From assembly GCA_964555565.1 (NCBI GenBank), contig CAZKTF010000043.1, forward strand, positions 1-19,478: DNA of 19,478 bases, written 5' to 3'. The DNA is from CAZKTF01 sp964555565. Its GTDB lineage: Bacteria > Planctomycetota > JAJSAM01 > JAKLKS01. Numbering within the stretch: the stretch's first letter is position 1; each line of letters begins with the position of its first letter. The notes under the pieces were generated by a model. The model had not been told where the DNA came from. It ran no database searches and saw nothing but the letters and a program-made list of their open reading frames with translations. Positions 1 to 7,132 of the stretch are shown here, in pieces. The translations under genes were made by a program, and so were the position numbers.

Positions 1-121
1 GGTCGATGCCCAGGTCGGCGAGGATCCGCGTCGAGGTGACGCGGCCGATCCCGTAGATGTAGGTCAGGGCGATGACGATCCGCTTGTCCGGCGGGACATC
101 GACGCCCACGATGCGGGGCAT
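1..121 (-). CDS. rpsM: 30S ribosomal protein uS13 (S13), N-terminal part only
   Basis: uS13 sits in the head of the 30S subunit and contacts the P-site tRNA and the 50S bridge. Only the first 40 codons are present; the gene runs off the left edge. The visible protein starts MPRIVGVDVPPDKRIVIAL and continues with TYIYGIGRVTS, which matches the family N-terminus including the YIYGIG helix-two-turns-helix segment. The ATG at 119-121 follows a strong AAGGAGG ribosome binding site four bases upstream. It lies 13 nt after rpmJ, the usual start of the alpha-type cluster (rpsM-rpsK-rpsD-rpoA-rplQ), which should continue outside the window. Identity is secure despite truncation. Confidence 0.96.
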   Translation of the reverse strand, partial: MPRIVGVDVPPDKRIVIALTYIYGIGRVTSTRILADLGID

Positions 122-134
122 GAGGCCTCCTTGC

Positions 135-248
135 CTAACCCTGGCGCTGCTTGTGCCGCTTCTCGGTGCAGATCACCCGCACCACGCCCTTGCGCCGGAC
201 GATCTTGCAGTTCTCGCAGATCCTCCGGATCGACGCCCGGACCTTCAT
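135..248 (-). CDS. rpmJ: 50S ribosomal protein bL36 (L36), zinc-binding form
   Basis: bL36 is the smallest 50S protein and binds domain VI/V rRNA near the base of the L7/L12 stalk. The 37-residue translation begins MKVRASIRRICENC and ends HKQRQG, exactly the usual length and both family signatures. Cys11, Cys14, Cys27 and His32 form the zinc ribbon, so this is the C+ type and not the zinc-free paralogue. The ATG at 246-248 has a GGAGGAGGAG ribosome binding site upstream. It lies 19 nt after map; infA, often placed between map and rpmJ, is not here. The stop is TAG. Confidence 0.97.
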   Translation of the reverse strand: MKVRASIRRICENCKIVRRKGVVRVICTEKRHKQRQG

Positions 249-267
249 CCGAACTCTCCTCCTCCGC

Positions 268-1023
268 CTAGGGGACCGTGAGGACCTGGGCCCCGTCCTC
301 CGTCACGGCGACCGTGTGCTCGAAGTGGGCGCTGAGGGACCGGTCCCGCGTCACGACCGTCCAGCCGTCCTCCAGGAGGTCCACCTCCGGGCCGCCCATG
401 TTCACCATCGGCTCGATGGCGATGACCACCCCCGGCCTGAGGACCACGTCGTGCAGCCGGGCCGAGGGGTCCACGTAGTTGGGGACCTGGGGCTCCTCGT
501 GGAGCCGGGTCCCGATCCCGTGGCCGGCGTACTCCCGGACCACCGCGTATCCCCGCGACTCGGCGAGCGTCTGCACGGCGGCCGCGACGGCCGAGAGCCG
601 CACGCCGGGGCCCACGACCCGGAGCGCCGCCTCCAGGCACTCCCGCGTCGTCCGGAGGAGCCGCTCCACCTCCGGCCGGACCTTCCCGACCGGGAGCGTC
701 ACCGCGGCGTCCCCCATGTAGTTCTTCCAGGTGGCGCCGACGTCCACGCCGAGGACGTCCCCGTCCTTCAGGCGGCGCTTCCCCGGGATCCCGTGCACCA
801 CCTCCTCGTTGATCGAGGTGCAGATGCTCTTCGGGTACCCGTGGTAGCCGCGGAAGGGGCAGGTCGCGCCCCGGCCCTCGATGATCGTGCGGGCCCGGCG
901 GTCGATCTCGTCCGTGGTCATGCCCGCGCGGACGTTGTCCGACGCCCAGGCGAGGACCTCGGCCACGATCCGGCCGGCCTCGCGCATGGCCGCGACCTCC
1001 CGCGGGGTCTTGTAGGAGATCAC
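268..1023 (-). CDS. map: Methionine aminopeptidase, type I
   Basis: This cytosolic metalloenzyme removes the initiator methionine from nascent proteins when the second residue is small. The 251-residue protein is the short type Ia form without an N-terminal zinc or SH3-like extension. All five dinuclear metal ligands are visible: Asp94 (GVDVG), Asp105 (MGDAA), His168 (AGHGIG), Glu204 (AIEPM) and Glu235 (FEHTV). The substrate-site His77 lies in VVHGIP. I chose the GTG at 1021-1023 because it gives the normal start (MISYKTPREV), has GGGAGG upstream and overlaps the adk TGA as GTGA, indicating coupled translation. Position after secY-adk is the standard spc arrangement. A much longer frame upstream is an antisense-free artefact of high GC. 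Confidence 0.97.
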   Translation of the reverse strand: MISYKTPREVAAMREAGRIVAEVLAWASDNVRAGMTTDEIDRRARTIIEGRGATCPFRGYHGYPKSICTSINEEVVHGIPGKRRLKDGDVLGVDVGATWKNYMGDAAVTLPVGKVRPEVERLLRTTRECLEAALRVVGPGVRLSAVAAAVQTLAESRGYAVVREYAGHGIGTRLHEEPQVPNYVDPSARLHDVVLRPGVVIAIEPMVNMGGPEVDLLEDGWTVVTRDRSLSAHFEHTVAVTEDGAQVLTVP

Positions 1024-1670
1024 GACACCGCCTCCCGCACGTTCCGGAAGACGTCGTCCGGGGAACCCTTCCCCCCGTCCACGCGCCGGAGCACCTTCGC
1101 CTTCTCGTAGCGGCGGACGAGACCCGCGGTCTGCCGCGCGTAGACCTCGAGCCGCCCGTGGATGGTCTCCGGCCGGTCGTCGTCCCGCTGGACCAGGGCC
1201 GTCGCGCAGGCGTCGCACTTGCCGGCGACCTTCGGGGGGTCCCCCGTCACGTGGTAGGTGCGGCCGCACTTCGGGCAGGAGCGGCGCCCGGAGAGCCGCT
1301 CCACGATGGCCTCCCCCGCGAGGTCCACGAGCACGACCCGGTCCACCCTCCGTCCCATGTCCCGCAGCATCCGCTCCAGGAGGTCGGCCTGCGGCTCCGT
1401 GCGGGGGTAGCCGTCGAAGACCACCCCGCCCCGGGCGTCGGCCTGGGAGAGGCGGTCGCGGACCACCTCCGCGAGGACCTCGTCCGGGACGAGCCCGCCG
1501 GCGTCCATGATGGCCCTGGCCTTCATCCCCACCGGGGTCCCGTCCGCGACCGCCTTGCGGAGGATCGCGCCCGTGGAGACCTGGGGGATGCGGAGGTGCT
1601 CCGCCAGCCGCTGGGCCTGCGTGCCCTTGCCGGCCCCCGGCGGCCCGAGGAAGACGATGTCCATGTTCAT
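1020..1670 (-). CDS. adk: Adenylate kinase, zinc-LID type
   Basis: Adenylate kinase interconverts ATP + AMP and 2 ADP in the cytosol. The 216-residue protein has the P-loop GPPGAGKGT at 9-17, the FDGYPRT motif at 85-91, and a long LID domain with a structural zinc site made by Cys132, Cys135, Cys152 and Cys155, followed by the RDDDRPETI segment. The zinc LID is common in Gram-positives and many GC-rich lineages but absent from the E. coli enzyme. Two start codons are possible, ATG at 1668-1670 and ATG at 1662-1664; neither has a strong ribosome binding site. It begins 9 nt after secY and its TGA overlaps the map GTG. Confidence 0.97.
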   Translation of the reverse strand: MNMDIVFLGPPGAGKGTQAQRLAEHLRIPQVSTGAILRKAVADGTPVGMKARAIMDAGGLVPDEVLAEVVRDRLSQADARGGVVFDGYPRTEPQADLLERMLRDMGRRVDRVVLVDLAGEAIVERLSGRRSCPKCGRTYHVTGDPPKVAGKCDACATALVQRDDDRPETIHGRLEVYARQTAGLVRRYEKAKVLRRVDGGKGSPDDVFRNVREAVS

Positions 1671-1675
1671 GTCCG

Positions 1676-1690
1676 GCGGCTAGAAGCCGC
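1676..1690 (-). other. Small hairpin at the secY stop, upstream of adk
   Basis: GCGGC and GCCGC (1676-1680 and 1686-1690) can pair around a five-base loop that contains part of the secY TAG. It lies directly before the weakly marked adk start. It might affect reinitiation at adk, but a 5-bp GC stem is frequent by chance at this base composition. Confidence 0.25.
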
Positions 1691-3008
1691 TCCCTCCCGT
1701 CCCGCCGCCCTTCATGAAGCCCTCGTAGTTCCTCATGAGGAGGTAGGAGTTCACCTTGTCCGCGAGGTCCAGCGCCACGGAGACCACGATGAGGATGCTC
1801 GTCCCCCCGATGAAGGTGACCGTCTGGCGAGGGAGCCCCACGGTGTCGGAGATCACGTCGGGGAGCAGCGCGATCACCGAGAGGAAGGCGGCCCCCGCCA
1901 GGGTGATCCTCTGGATCGAGCCGTCGAGGAACTCCTGCGTGCGGCGGCCCGGCCGGATCCCGGGGATGAAGGCCCCGTGCTCCTTGATCTGGTCCGCCAT
2001 CTCCTTGGGGTTGAACATCATCCCGACCCAGAAGAAGGAGAAGAAGAAGATGAGCACGATGTAGGCGACGTCGTAGATGAAGTCCCCGCGGTCCAGCGCC
2101 GAGGAACCGAAGTAGCGCAGGAGCTGCTGCGGGAAGACCAGCAGCGTGGAGGCGAAGATCACGGGCATCACGGAGGTCTGGTTCACCTTGAGCGGCAGGT
2201 AGTGCCGCTGTCCCCCGTAGACGGCCCGGCCGCGGACGAGCTTCGCGTACTGGACGGGGATGCGCCGCTGCCCCTTCGTGATGTAGACGACCCCGAGGGT
2301 GACGGCCATGAAGAGCGCCACGAGGGCCAGGCCCTTCACCAGCTCGGGGCGGTTCTGGAGGGACTGCCGCCAGATCTCGAAGAAGGTGTCCGGGATCCGG
2401 GAGACGATGCCCGCCATGATCAGGAGGGAGATCCCGTTGCCGATCCCGTGCTCCGTGATCTGCTCGCCGAGCCACATGAGGAACACGGTCCCGGCCGTGA
2501 GGCCGATCATCACGACCATCCCGAACCAGAAGGTCCCGTGGACCTCCTCCGGGATGATCCGGTGCTCGCCGAGGAGCGGGCCGCCCGGCCGGAGCGCCCC
2601 CTGCCAGACGAAGAACGCCTGCACCAGGCAGATGGGGACCGTGGCCAGGCGGGTCCACTGGTTGATCTTCCGCTGGCCGGAGGCCCCCTCCTTGGCCACC
2701 TTCTCCAGGGCGGGGACCACCTTCGCCAGGAGGCTGAAGATGATGCTCGAGGAGATGTAGGGCATGATGCCGAGGGAGAACGCGGTGCAGGACAGGAGGG
2801 AGCCCGCGGAAAGGAGGTTCAGGAGCCCGACGAAGCCCCCCTTCCCCCCCTCGTCGGGGCCGTGGAGGAAGCTCGACAGCTCCACGGCGTCCACCCCCGG
2901 CAGCGGGATGTGGAACCCGAGGCGGTAGATCGCCAGCAGGCCGAGGGTGACGAGGACCTTCTTGCGGAGCTCCTCGATCCTCAGGATGTCCAGCGCGCGG
3001 GAGATCAC
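1680..3008 (-). CDS. secY: Protein translocase subunit SecY
   Basis: SecY is the ten-helix channel of the SecYEG translocon in the inner membrane, passing unfolded preproteins from SecA or the ribosome. The 442-residue protein has the expected N-terminus (RIEELRKKVLVTLGLL), the plug region after IPLPGVDA, and the cytosolic C4 loop GQRRIPVQYAK followed by LPLKVNQTSVMPVIFAS, which are family hallmarks. Hydrophobic segments recur through the protein, consistent with ten helices. The start at 3006-3008 is GTG, six nt after the rplO stop, with a GGAAGGG tract inside the end of rplO as ribosome binding site. The tail ends in a Gly-rich GGTGGSGF. The stop is TAG and lies inside a small hairpin just before adk. 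Confidence 0.97.
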   Translation of the reverse strand: MISRALDILRIEELRKKVLVTLGLLAIYRLGFHIPLPGVDAVELSSFLHGPDEGGKGGFVGLLNLLSAGSLLSCTAFSLGIMPYISSSIIFSLLAKVVPALEKVAKEGASGQRKINQWTRLATVPICLVQAFFVWQGALRPGGPLLGEHRIIPEEVHGTFWFGMVVMIGLTAGTVFLMWLGEQITEHGIGNGISLLIMAGIVSRIPDTFFEIWRQSLQNRPELVKGLALVALFMAVTLGVVYITKGQRRIPVQYAKLVRGRAVYGGQRHYLPLKVNQTSVMPVIFASTLLVFPQQLLRYFGSSALDRGDFIYDVAYIVLIFFFSFFWVGMMFNPKEMADQIKEHGAFIPGIRPGRRTQEFLDGSIQRITLAGAAFLSVIALLPDVISDTVGLPRQTVTFIGGTSILIVVSVALDLADKVNSYLLMRNYEGFMKGGGTGGSGF

Positions 3009-3014
3009 GTTCGG

Positions 3015-3725
3015 CTAGCCCTTCCCTTCCTTCTTGGCGGCCTTCGGGGGCCGCGGCGCCTTCGGGTCCTTCGGGGCCTTCGGTGCCTTCGGGGCCTTGG
3101 CGGCCTTCGCGGAGGCGTCCGCCGCGCCCTTGGCGGCCTCGGCCGCCTTCGCCGCCTTCGCCTTCTCCTTCCCGCTCGCCTTCGGCCCGGCGGGGACGGC
3201 CTCCCCCTTCCGCGGCGGGGGCGGGGGCGCGGGCCGGCGGCCCCGGGGCTCCACGGTCTCCCCGCGGGGGCCCGGGAGGAGGCGGATGGCTCCGCCCGCC
3301 GACTCGATGCGGGCCTTCGCGCCCACGGAGAAGCGGTGGGCGGCCACGACGATCCTCCCCTTGAGATCCCCCTTGCCGAGGACCTTCACCCAGAGGGCGC
3401 TCTTCTTGATGAGGCCCGCGGCCTTCATGCTGTCGGGGGTGATCTCCTCCCCGGAGGCCCCGAGGGGCGCCAGGCGGTCGATGTTCACCACCTCGAAGGC
3501 CACGCGGAAGCGGGCGTTGTTGAACCCCTTCTTGGGGACCCGGCGGAACAGCGGCATCTGGCCGCCCTCGCGGTAGAGGAGCCCCGTCCATCCCGTGCGG
3601 GCCGAGGAGCCCTTCCCGCCGCGGCCGGCGGTCTTGCAGAGCCCGGAGCCGGGACCGCGGCCGACCCGGAAGCTGCGCTTCCGGCTGCGGCCGACGGGGA
3701 CGGAGACGACGTCGTCGAGCCTCAT
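3015..3725 (-). CDS. rplO: 50S ribosomal protein uL15 (L15) with long Lys/Ala/Pro C-terminal tail
   Basis: uL15 is a late 50S assembly protein. Residues 1-150 fit the family: the N-terminal arm has RVGRGPGSGLCKTAGRGGKG and the globular part has FRRVPKKGFNN. The usual length is about 145-150 residues, but this one is 236. Residues from about 154 onward form a low-complexity basic tail, first Pro/Arg-rich, then Lys-Ala and Lys-Ala-Pro repeats of histone H1-like or AlgP-like character. The frame stays open and leads correctly into secY, so I do not think this is a frameshift. The ATG at 3723-3725 overlaps the rpsE TGA (ATGA). rpmD, usually between rpsE and rplO, is missing. Confidence 0.95.
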   Translation of the reverse strand: MRLDDVVSVPVGRSRKRSFRVGRGPGSGLCKTAGRGGKGSSARTGWTGLLYREGGQMPLFRRVPKKGFNNARFRVAFEVVNIDRLAPLGASGEEITPDSMKAAGLIKKSALWVKVLGKGDLKGRIVVAAHRFSVGAKARIESAGGAIRLLPGPRGETVEPRGRRPAPPPPPRKGEAVPAGPKASGKEKAKAAKAAEAAKGAADASAKAAKAPKAPKAPKDPKAPRPPKAAKKEGKG

Positions 3726-4234
3726 GCGATCTTCACCCCACGGAGCCTCTCGACCTCCGAGATGGTCCTCATCTGCGAGAAGGCCTGCAGCGTCGCCTTG
3801 ACCAGGTTCACCGGGTTCCTGGAGCCGTAGGCCTTGGTGAGGACGTCCTTCACCCCGGCCGCCTCCATGACCGCGCGGACCGCGGCTCCGGCGATGACGC
3901 CGGTGCCCGGGGCCGCCGGGATCACCTGGACGATGGAGGCGCCGAAGGTCCCGCGCGCCGCGTGCGGGAGCGTCCTCCCGCGCAGCGGCACCCGGAGCAT
4001 GTGCTTCTTCGCGTCTTTGACAGCCTTGTCCACCGCCGGCGGGACCTCGTTGGCCTTGCCGAAGCCGGACCCGACCACGCCGTCCCCGCTCCCCACCACG
4101 ACCATGGCGGAGAAGGAGAACCGCTTGCCGCCCTTCACGACCGTGGCGCAGCGGTTGATCTTGACGACGCGCTCGAGGATGTTCATCCCCTCCGCGTCCA
4201 CCGCCCCGGCCATCGACAGCTTCGCCTTGCTCAT
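3722..4234 (-). CDS. rpsE: 30S ribosomal protein uS5 (S5)
   Basis: uS5 lies on the back of the 30S subunit at the mRNA entry side and contributes to decoding accuracy. The 170-residue protein has the S5 double-stranded RNA-binding fold near the N-terminus (VVKGGKRFSFSAMVVVGSGDG, abbreviated here by its ends VVKGG and GSGDG), then VGSGFGKANEVP and the C-terminal GTGVIAGAAVRAV segment, all in the expected order and at the expected length. The ATG at 4232-4234 has GGAAGGAA upstream. It starts 19 nt after rplR. The stop TGA overlaps the start of rplO, which directly replaces rpmD as the next gene. Confidence 0.97.
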   Translation of the reverse strand: MSKAKLSMAGAVDAEGMNILERVVKINRCATVVKGGKRFSFSAMVVVGSGDGVVGSGFGKANEVPPAVDKAVKDAKKHMLRVPLRGRTLPHAARGTFGASIVQVIPAAPGTGVIAGAAVRAVMEAAGVKDVLTKAYGSRNPVNLVKATLQAFSQMRTISEVERLRGVKIA

Positions 4235-4253
4235 CGCGTTCCTTCCCCCGTCC

Positions 4254-4631
4254 CTAGAACTGGAGCCCGACCTTGCGCGCGGCCTCGGCCAGGGCCTGCA
4301 CCCGCCCGTGGTAGCGGAAGCCCCCGCGGTCGAAGGCGACCGCCTTGATCCCCGCCGCGATCGCCTTGCGGGCGATGTCCTCCCCCACCTTCTGCGCGCC
4401 CGCGAGGGCGCCGGCCTGCTTCGCGTCCAGCGACCCCGCGCGCAGCAGGTCCAGGGTCGAGGCGGCGCAGAGGGTCCTCCCCTGCTCGTCGTCGATCACC
4501 TGGCAGTAGATGTTCCGGATGCTGCGGAAGACCGCCAGGCGGGGGCGCCCGGCGCCCCCCTCGACGGCCCGCCGCACCCGGCGGTGCCTCCGCAGGCGGT
4601 GCTCCCTGCGTTCCTTCGCCGCGTCCGACAT
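4254..4631 (-). CDS. rplR: 50S ribosomal protein uL18 (L18)
   Basis: uL18 binds 5S rRNA together with uL5 and places it on the central protuberance. The 125-residue protein has a basic N-terminus (MSDAAKERREHRLRRHRRVRR), the RPRLAVFRSIRNIYCQVID core written here by its parts RPRLAVFRS and IYCQVIDD, and the C-terminal VAFDRGGFRYHGRVQALA motif, all typical. The open frame continues upstream to 4841 but that part overlaps rplF; the ATG at 4629-4631 is preceded by a textbook AGGAGG and gives the normal family start. It lies 32 nt after rplF. Confidence 0.97.
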   Translation of the reverse strand: MSDAAKERREHRLRRHRRVRRAVEGGAGRPRLAVFRSIRNIYCQVIDDEQGRTLCAASTLDLLRAGSLDAKQAGALAGAQKVGEDIARKAIAAGIKAVAFDRGGFRYHGRVQALAEAARKVGLQF

Positions 4632-4663
4632 CCGAGACCTCCTGTGCTGCCCGACGGCAACGG

Positions 4664-5236
4664 CTACTGCGCTGCGGTCACGAAGGACTTGCCCTGCTTC
4701 CTCTGGATCCGCTCCTCGCGGTACTTGATCCCCTTGCCGTTGTAGGGCTCGGGGGGCCGGACCTTGCGGACCGACGCCGCGAACCGCCCGACCAGCTCCT
4801 TGTCCGCACCCGTGACCTTCACCGAGGTCGCCGAGGGGCACTCCACCTGGAGCGCCTCCGGGATCGGGAGGTCCACCGGGTTGGCGTACCCGACCGTCAG
4901 CCGGAGCTCCGGCCTCTTCGTGGCCTGGTTCGGCTGGAGCTTCGCCTGGTACCCCACGCCGACGATGTCCAGGTCCCTCACGTAGGGCTCCGACACCCCC
5001 CTCACCATCCCGGCGAGGAGGGAGCGGAAGGTCCCGTGGAGGGCCTTCTCCTGCTTCGCGTCCCCCCCGCGCCCGACGCGGACGCGGCTCCCCCCCTCGT
5101 CCACGAGGAGCTTGAGGGTGCCGGGGAAGGGGCGAGCCACGCTCCCCTTCGGGCCCTTCACGACGAGCCGTCCCCCGTCGAGCGCCACCGTCACGCCCTT
5201 CGGGACGGCCACGGGGATCTTTCCGATGCGGCTCAT
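4664..5236 (-). CDS. rplF: 50S ribosomal protein uL6 (L6)
   Basis: uL6 supports the factor-binding region near the sarcin-ricin loop. The 190-residue protein begins MSRIGKIPVAVPKGV and shows the two tandem L6 domains, with LHGTFRSLLAGMVRGVS at the domain junction and the RPPEPYNGKGIKY signature near the C-terminus. Length is slightly above the usual 177-184 because of a short tail after the signature and a small insertion (QPNQATKRPE) in domain two. The ATG at 5234-5236 follows GGGGAGG. It starts 13 nt after rpsH. The stop is TAG. Confidence 0.97.
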   Translation of the reverse strand: MSRIGKIPVAVPKGVTVALDGGRLVVKGPKGSVARPFPGTLKLLVDEGGSRVRVGRGGDAKQEKALHGTFRSLLAGMVRGVSEPYVRDLDIVGVGYQAKLQPNQATKRPELRLTVGYANPVDLPIPEALQVECPSATSVKVTGADKELVGRFAASVRKVRPPEPYNGKGIKYREERIQRKQGKSFVTAAQ

Positions 5237-5249
5237 GGTCGTTCCTCCC

Positions 5250-5651
5250 CTACCAGAGGGTGGCGAGGACCTCGCCCCCCAGGTTCTTCGCCCGCGCCTC
5301 GCGGTCCGACATCACGCCGGCGCTCGTGGAGACGACGCAGATCCCGAGGCCGTTCTGCGGCTTCGGGAGCGCCGCCGCCGCCGCGTAGAGCCTCCGCCCT
5401 GGCCGGGAGGCCCGGTCGATCCGGTTGATGATGGGCTCCCCGTCCTGCCCGTACCGGAGGTGCACCCGGAGGACCCGGTGCGCCTCCGTGAGCGGGAGGA
5501 CCTGGGGGGAGGCGACGTAGCCCTCCCGCTCCAGGACCCGGACGATCCCCTCCTTCAGCCCGGAGTGGGGGACGTCCACGTGGGCCCGGTGCCGACGAAC
5601 GGCGTTCCGGATGCGCGTCAGGAGGTCCGCGACGGGATCGCTCATCGACAT
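5250..5651 (-). CDS. rpsH: 30S ribosomal protein uS8 (S8)
   Basis: uS8 binds helix 21 of 16S rRNA and in many bacteria represses the spc operon through its own mRNA. The 133-residue protein starts with DPVADLLTRIRNA and ends with STSAGVMSDREAR and GGEVLATLW, the family signatures. Two in-frame ATGs exist, at 5649-5651 and 5643-5645; the first has GGGGA at a better distance, the second matches the commoner MSDPV start. I looked between rplE and rpsN for an S8-like target but saw none convincing. It begins 9 nt after rpsN. Confidence 0.96.
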   Translation of the reverse strand: MSMSDPVADLLTRIRNAVRRHRAHVDVPHSGLKEGIVRVLEREGYVASPQVLPLTEAHRVLRVHLRYGQDGEPIINRIDRASRPGRRLYAAAAALPKPQNGLGICVVSTSAGVMSDREARAKNLGGEVLATLW

Positions 5652-5660
5652 GGCATTCCC

Positions 5661-5846
5661 CTACCAGGAGGCCTTGCGGAGCCCCGGGATCTCGCCCCGG
5701 TGCGCCAGCCTGCGGAGACAGATGCGGCACACGCCGAACTTCCGGTAATAGGCCCGGGCGCGGCCGCAGAGCCCGCACCGGTTGCGGTGCTGGTTCTTGT
5801 GCCGCGGGGGCTTCAGCGACTTCTGGACGAGACAGGTCCGTGCCAC
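5661..5846 (-). CDS. rpsN: 30S ribosomal protein uS14, zinc-binding type Z
   Basis: uS14 lies in the 30S head. This is the short 61-residue zinc form, with Cys24-X2-Cys27 and Cys40-X2-Cys43 (CGLC and CRIC) and the typical C-terminus GEIPGLRKASW. The start is GTG at 5844-5846 (MARTCLVQKS), supported by a strong AGGAGG eight bases upstream and by family length. Together with zinc-type bL36 this shows that the main operon copies of these proteins depend on zinc; any zinc-free paralogues would be elsewhere. It sits between rplE and rpsH as usual for the spc cluster. Often named rpsZ. Confidence 0.97.
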   Translation of the reverse strand: MARTCLVQKSLKPPRHKNQHRNRCGLCGRARAYYRKFGVCRICLRRLAHRGEIPGLRKASW

Positions 5847-5854
5847 GGCGCCTC

Positions 5855-6397
5855 CTAGTTGTTCCGGAACGGCATGCCCAGGAGCCGCAGCAGCTCCAGG
5901 GAGGTCTCGTCCGTGCCGTTCCGCACCGTCAGGGAGATGTTCATCCCCTGCGGGTGCTCCAGCTTGTCGAGGTTGACCTCGGGGAAGACGAGCTGGTCCG
6001 TGAGCCCCATGTTGTAGTTCCCGCGCCCGTCGAAGCCGCCCCGCGGGAGCCCGCGGAAGTCGCGGATGCGGGGGATCACGACGCTCACGAGGCGGTCGAG
6101 GAACTCGTACATCCTCCGGCCGCGCAGGGTGACCTTGCAGCCGATGGGCTGCCCCTTGCGGAGCCGGAAGGAGGAGATCGCCTTCCGGGAGAGCGTCACC
6201 AGGGGCTTCTGCCCGGTGACGGCGGCCAGGTCGGCGGCCGCGGCGTCGAGGAGCTTCTGGTTCTCGGTCGCCTTGCCGACGCCCATGCTCACGGTGATCT
6301 TCTCGAGGCGCGGCACCGCCATGACGTTCGGGTACCCGAACCGGGTCTTCATGGCCTGCACCACCTCGCTCCGGAACTTGTCGAGAAGTCTCGCCAT
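5855..6397 (-). CDS. rplE: 50S ribosomal protein uL5 (L5)
   Basis: uL5 binds 5S rRNA and contacts the P-site tRNA and the 30S head. The 180-residue protein has the normal length and signatures: the LEKITVSMGVG strand, GQKPLVTLSRKAISSFRLR with the conserved TLSRKAI-type segment, GCKVTLRGRRMYEFLDRL, and RDFRGLPRGGFDGRGNYNMG near the C-terminus (given here as its key residues RDFRGL and GNYNMGL). The ATG at 6395-6397 has only a weak AGGGG upstream, so translation may depend on coupling to rplX, which ends 13 nt before. The stop is TAG. Confidence 0.97.
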   Translation of the reverse strand: MARLLDKFRSEVVQAMKTRFGYPNVMAVPRLEKITVSMGVGKATENQKLLDAAAADLAAVTGQKPLVTLSRKAISSFRLRKGQPIGCKVTLRGRRMYEFLDRLVSVVIPRIRDFRGLPRGGFDGRGNYNMGLTDQLVFPEVNLDKLEHPQGMNISLTVRNGTDETSLELLRLLGMPFRNN

Positions 6398-6410
6398 GTC
6401 CGCGCCGCCC

Positions 6411-6734
6411 CTAGCTCTTCGCGGGCGCCGGGAGCGGCTTGCCGCTCCGCGCCGCCACGCGCGCCTTCTTCCCGTCCACCACCTGGAACCGGACCCGCGT
6501 CGCCCGCCCGGACTCCGGGTCCAGGGGCATCACCTTGCACGCGGCGAGCGCCCCCTCGCGGCGGATGCGCCCGCCCTTGGGATGCTTCGGGCCCTTGCGG
6601 AGGTGCTTCCACTGGAAGTTCACCCCCTCGATCACGACCCGCCCTCCCCCGTCGAGGATCCGGAGGAGCCGGCCGCTCTTGCCCTTCTCGTCGCCGGACA
6701 TGACCCGGACCGTGTCGCCCACCCTGAGCCGCAT
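6411..6734 (-). CDS. rplX: 50S ribosomal protein uL24 (L24)
   Basis: uL24 starts early 50S assembly and lies near the polypeptide exit. The 107-residue protein has the KOW motif at residues 4-30 (RVGDTVRVMSGDEKGKSGR by its ends), then VIEGVNFQWKHLRK and the KVMPLDPESG signature. A short tail ends KPLPAPAKS. The open frame extends further upstream inside rplN, but the ATG at 6732-6734 gives the family start and has GGAGGTGG before it. It begins two nt after the rplN stop, so the two are probably coupled. Stop TAG. Confidence 0.96.
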   Translation of the reverse strand: MRLRVGDTVRVMSGDEKGKSGRLLRILDGGGRVVIEGVNFQWKHLRKGPKHPKGGRIRREGALAACKVMPLDPESGRATRVRFQVVDGKKARVAARSGKPLPAPAKS

Positions 6735-6736
6735 GC

Positions 6737-7105
6737 CTAGACCACCTCCGCCGCCAGCGAGACGATCTTCATGAAGTTCTTCTGCCTCAGCTCCCGCGCC
6801 ACCGCCCCGAAGATCCGGGTCCCCCGGGGGTTGCGGTCGTCGTCGATGAGCACCATCGCGTTCCGGTCGAAGCGGACGTAGGAGCCGTCGCTGCGCCGCC
6901 GGTTGAAGACGGTGCGGACGACGACCCCCCGGACGACCTCCCCCTTCTTGACGGCCCCGTGCGGGATGGCCTTCTTGATCGTGACCACGATGACGTCGCC
7001 GACGCCGGCGTACCGGCGGCCGGAGCTCCCGAGCACCTTGATGCACATGGCCACCTTGGCGCCGGTGTTGTCCGCCACGTCGAGCCGGGTCATCGACTGG
7101 ATCAC
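6737..7105 (-). CDS. rplN: 50S ribosomal protein uL14 (L14)
   Basis: uL14 lies at the subunit interface and forms bridges B5 and B8; it is also the docking site of the silencing factor RsfS. The 122-residue protein is the universal length and begins MIQSMTRLDVADNTGAK, with CIKVLGSSGRRYAGVGDVI and the C-terminal AREL..KNFMKIVSLA segment. The start is GTG at 7103-7105, followed by ATC CAG, preceded by GGAGGAG; the internal ATG four codons later would cut the conserved N-terminus. A 27-nt gap separates it from rpsQ. Stop TAG. Confidence 0.97.
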   Translation of the reverse strand: MIQSMTRLDVADNTGAKVAMCIKVLGSSGRRYAGVGDVIVVTIKKAIPHGAVKKGEVVRGVVVRTVFNRRRSDGSYVRFDRNAMVLIDDDRNPRGTRIFGAVARELRQKNFMKIVSLAAEVV

Positions 7106-7132
7106 GGTCGCTTCTCCTCCGCCCCGCCCCCT

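Noticed and set aside
3018..3266. Frameshift in rplO producing an artificial tail
   Set aside because: The tail is basic and repetitive in the same frame, ends in a TAG six bases before secY, and similar tails occur on several neighbours.
268..3591. 1,107-codon minus-strand frame ending in map, suggesting a giant fusion protein
   Set aside because: Only the last 251 codons resemble a protein family. The rest lies out of frame over adk, secY and rplO. The GTG at 1021-1023 is a good start.
1158..3830. 890-codon open frame on the plus strand, antisense to adk, secY and rplO
   Set aside because: It mirrors codon positions of real minus-strand genes in high-GC DNA, has low-complexity Arg/Pro/Gly/His/Asp content and no family features. 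The same applies to plus-strand frames 7765-10020, 10885-12378 and 13385-15358.
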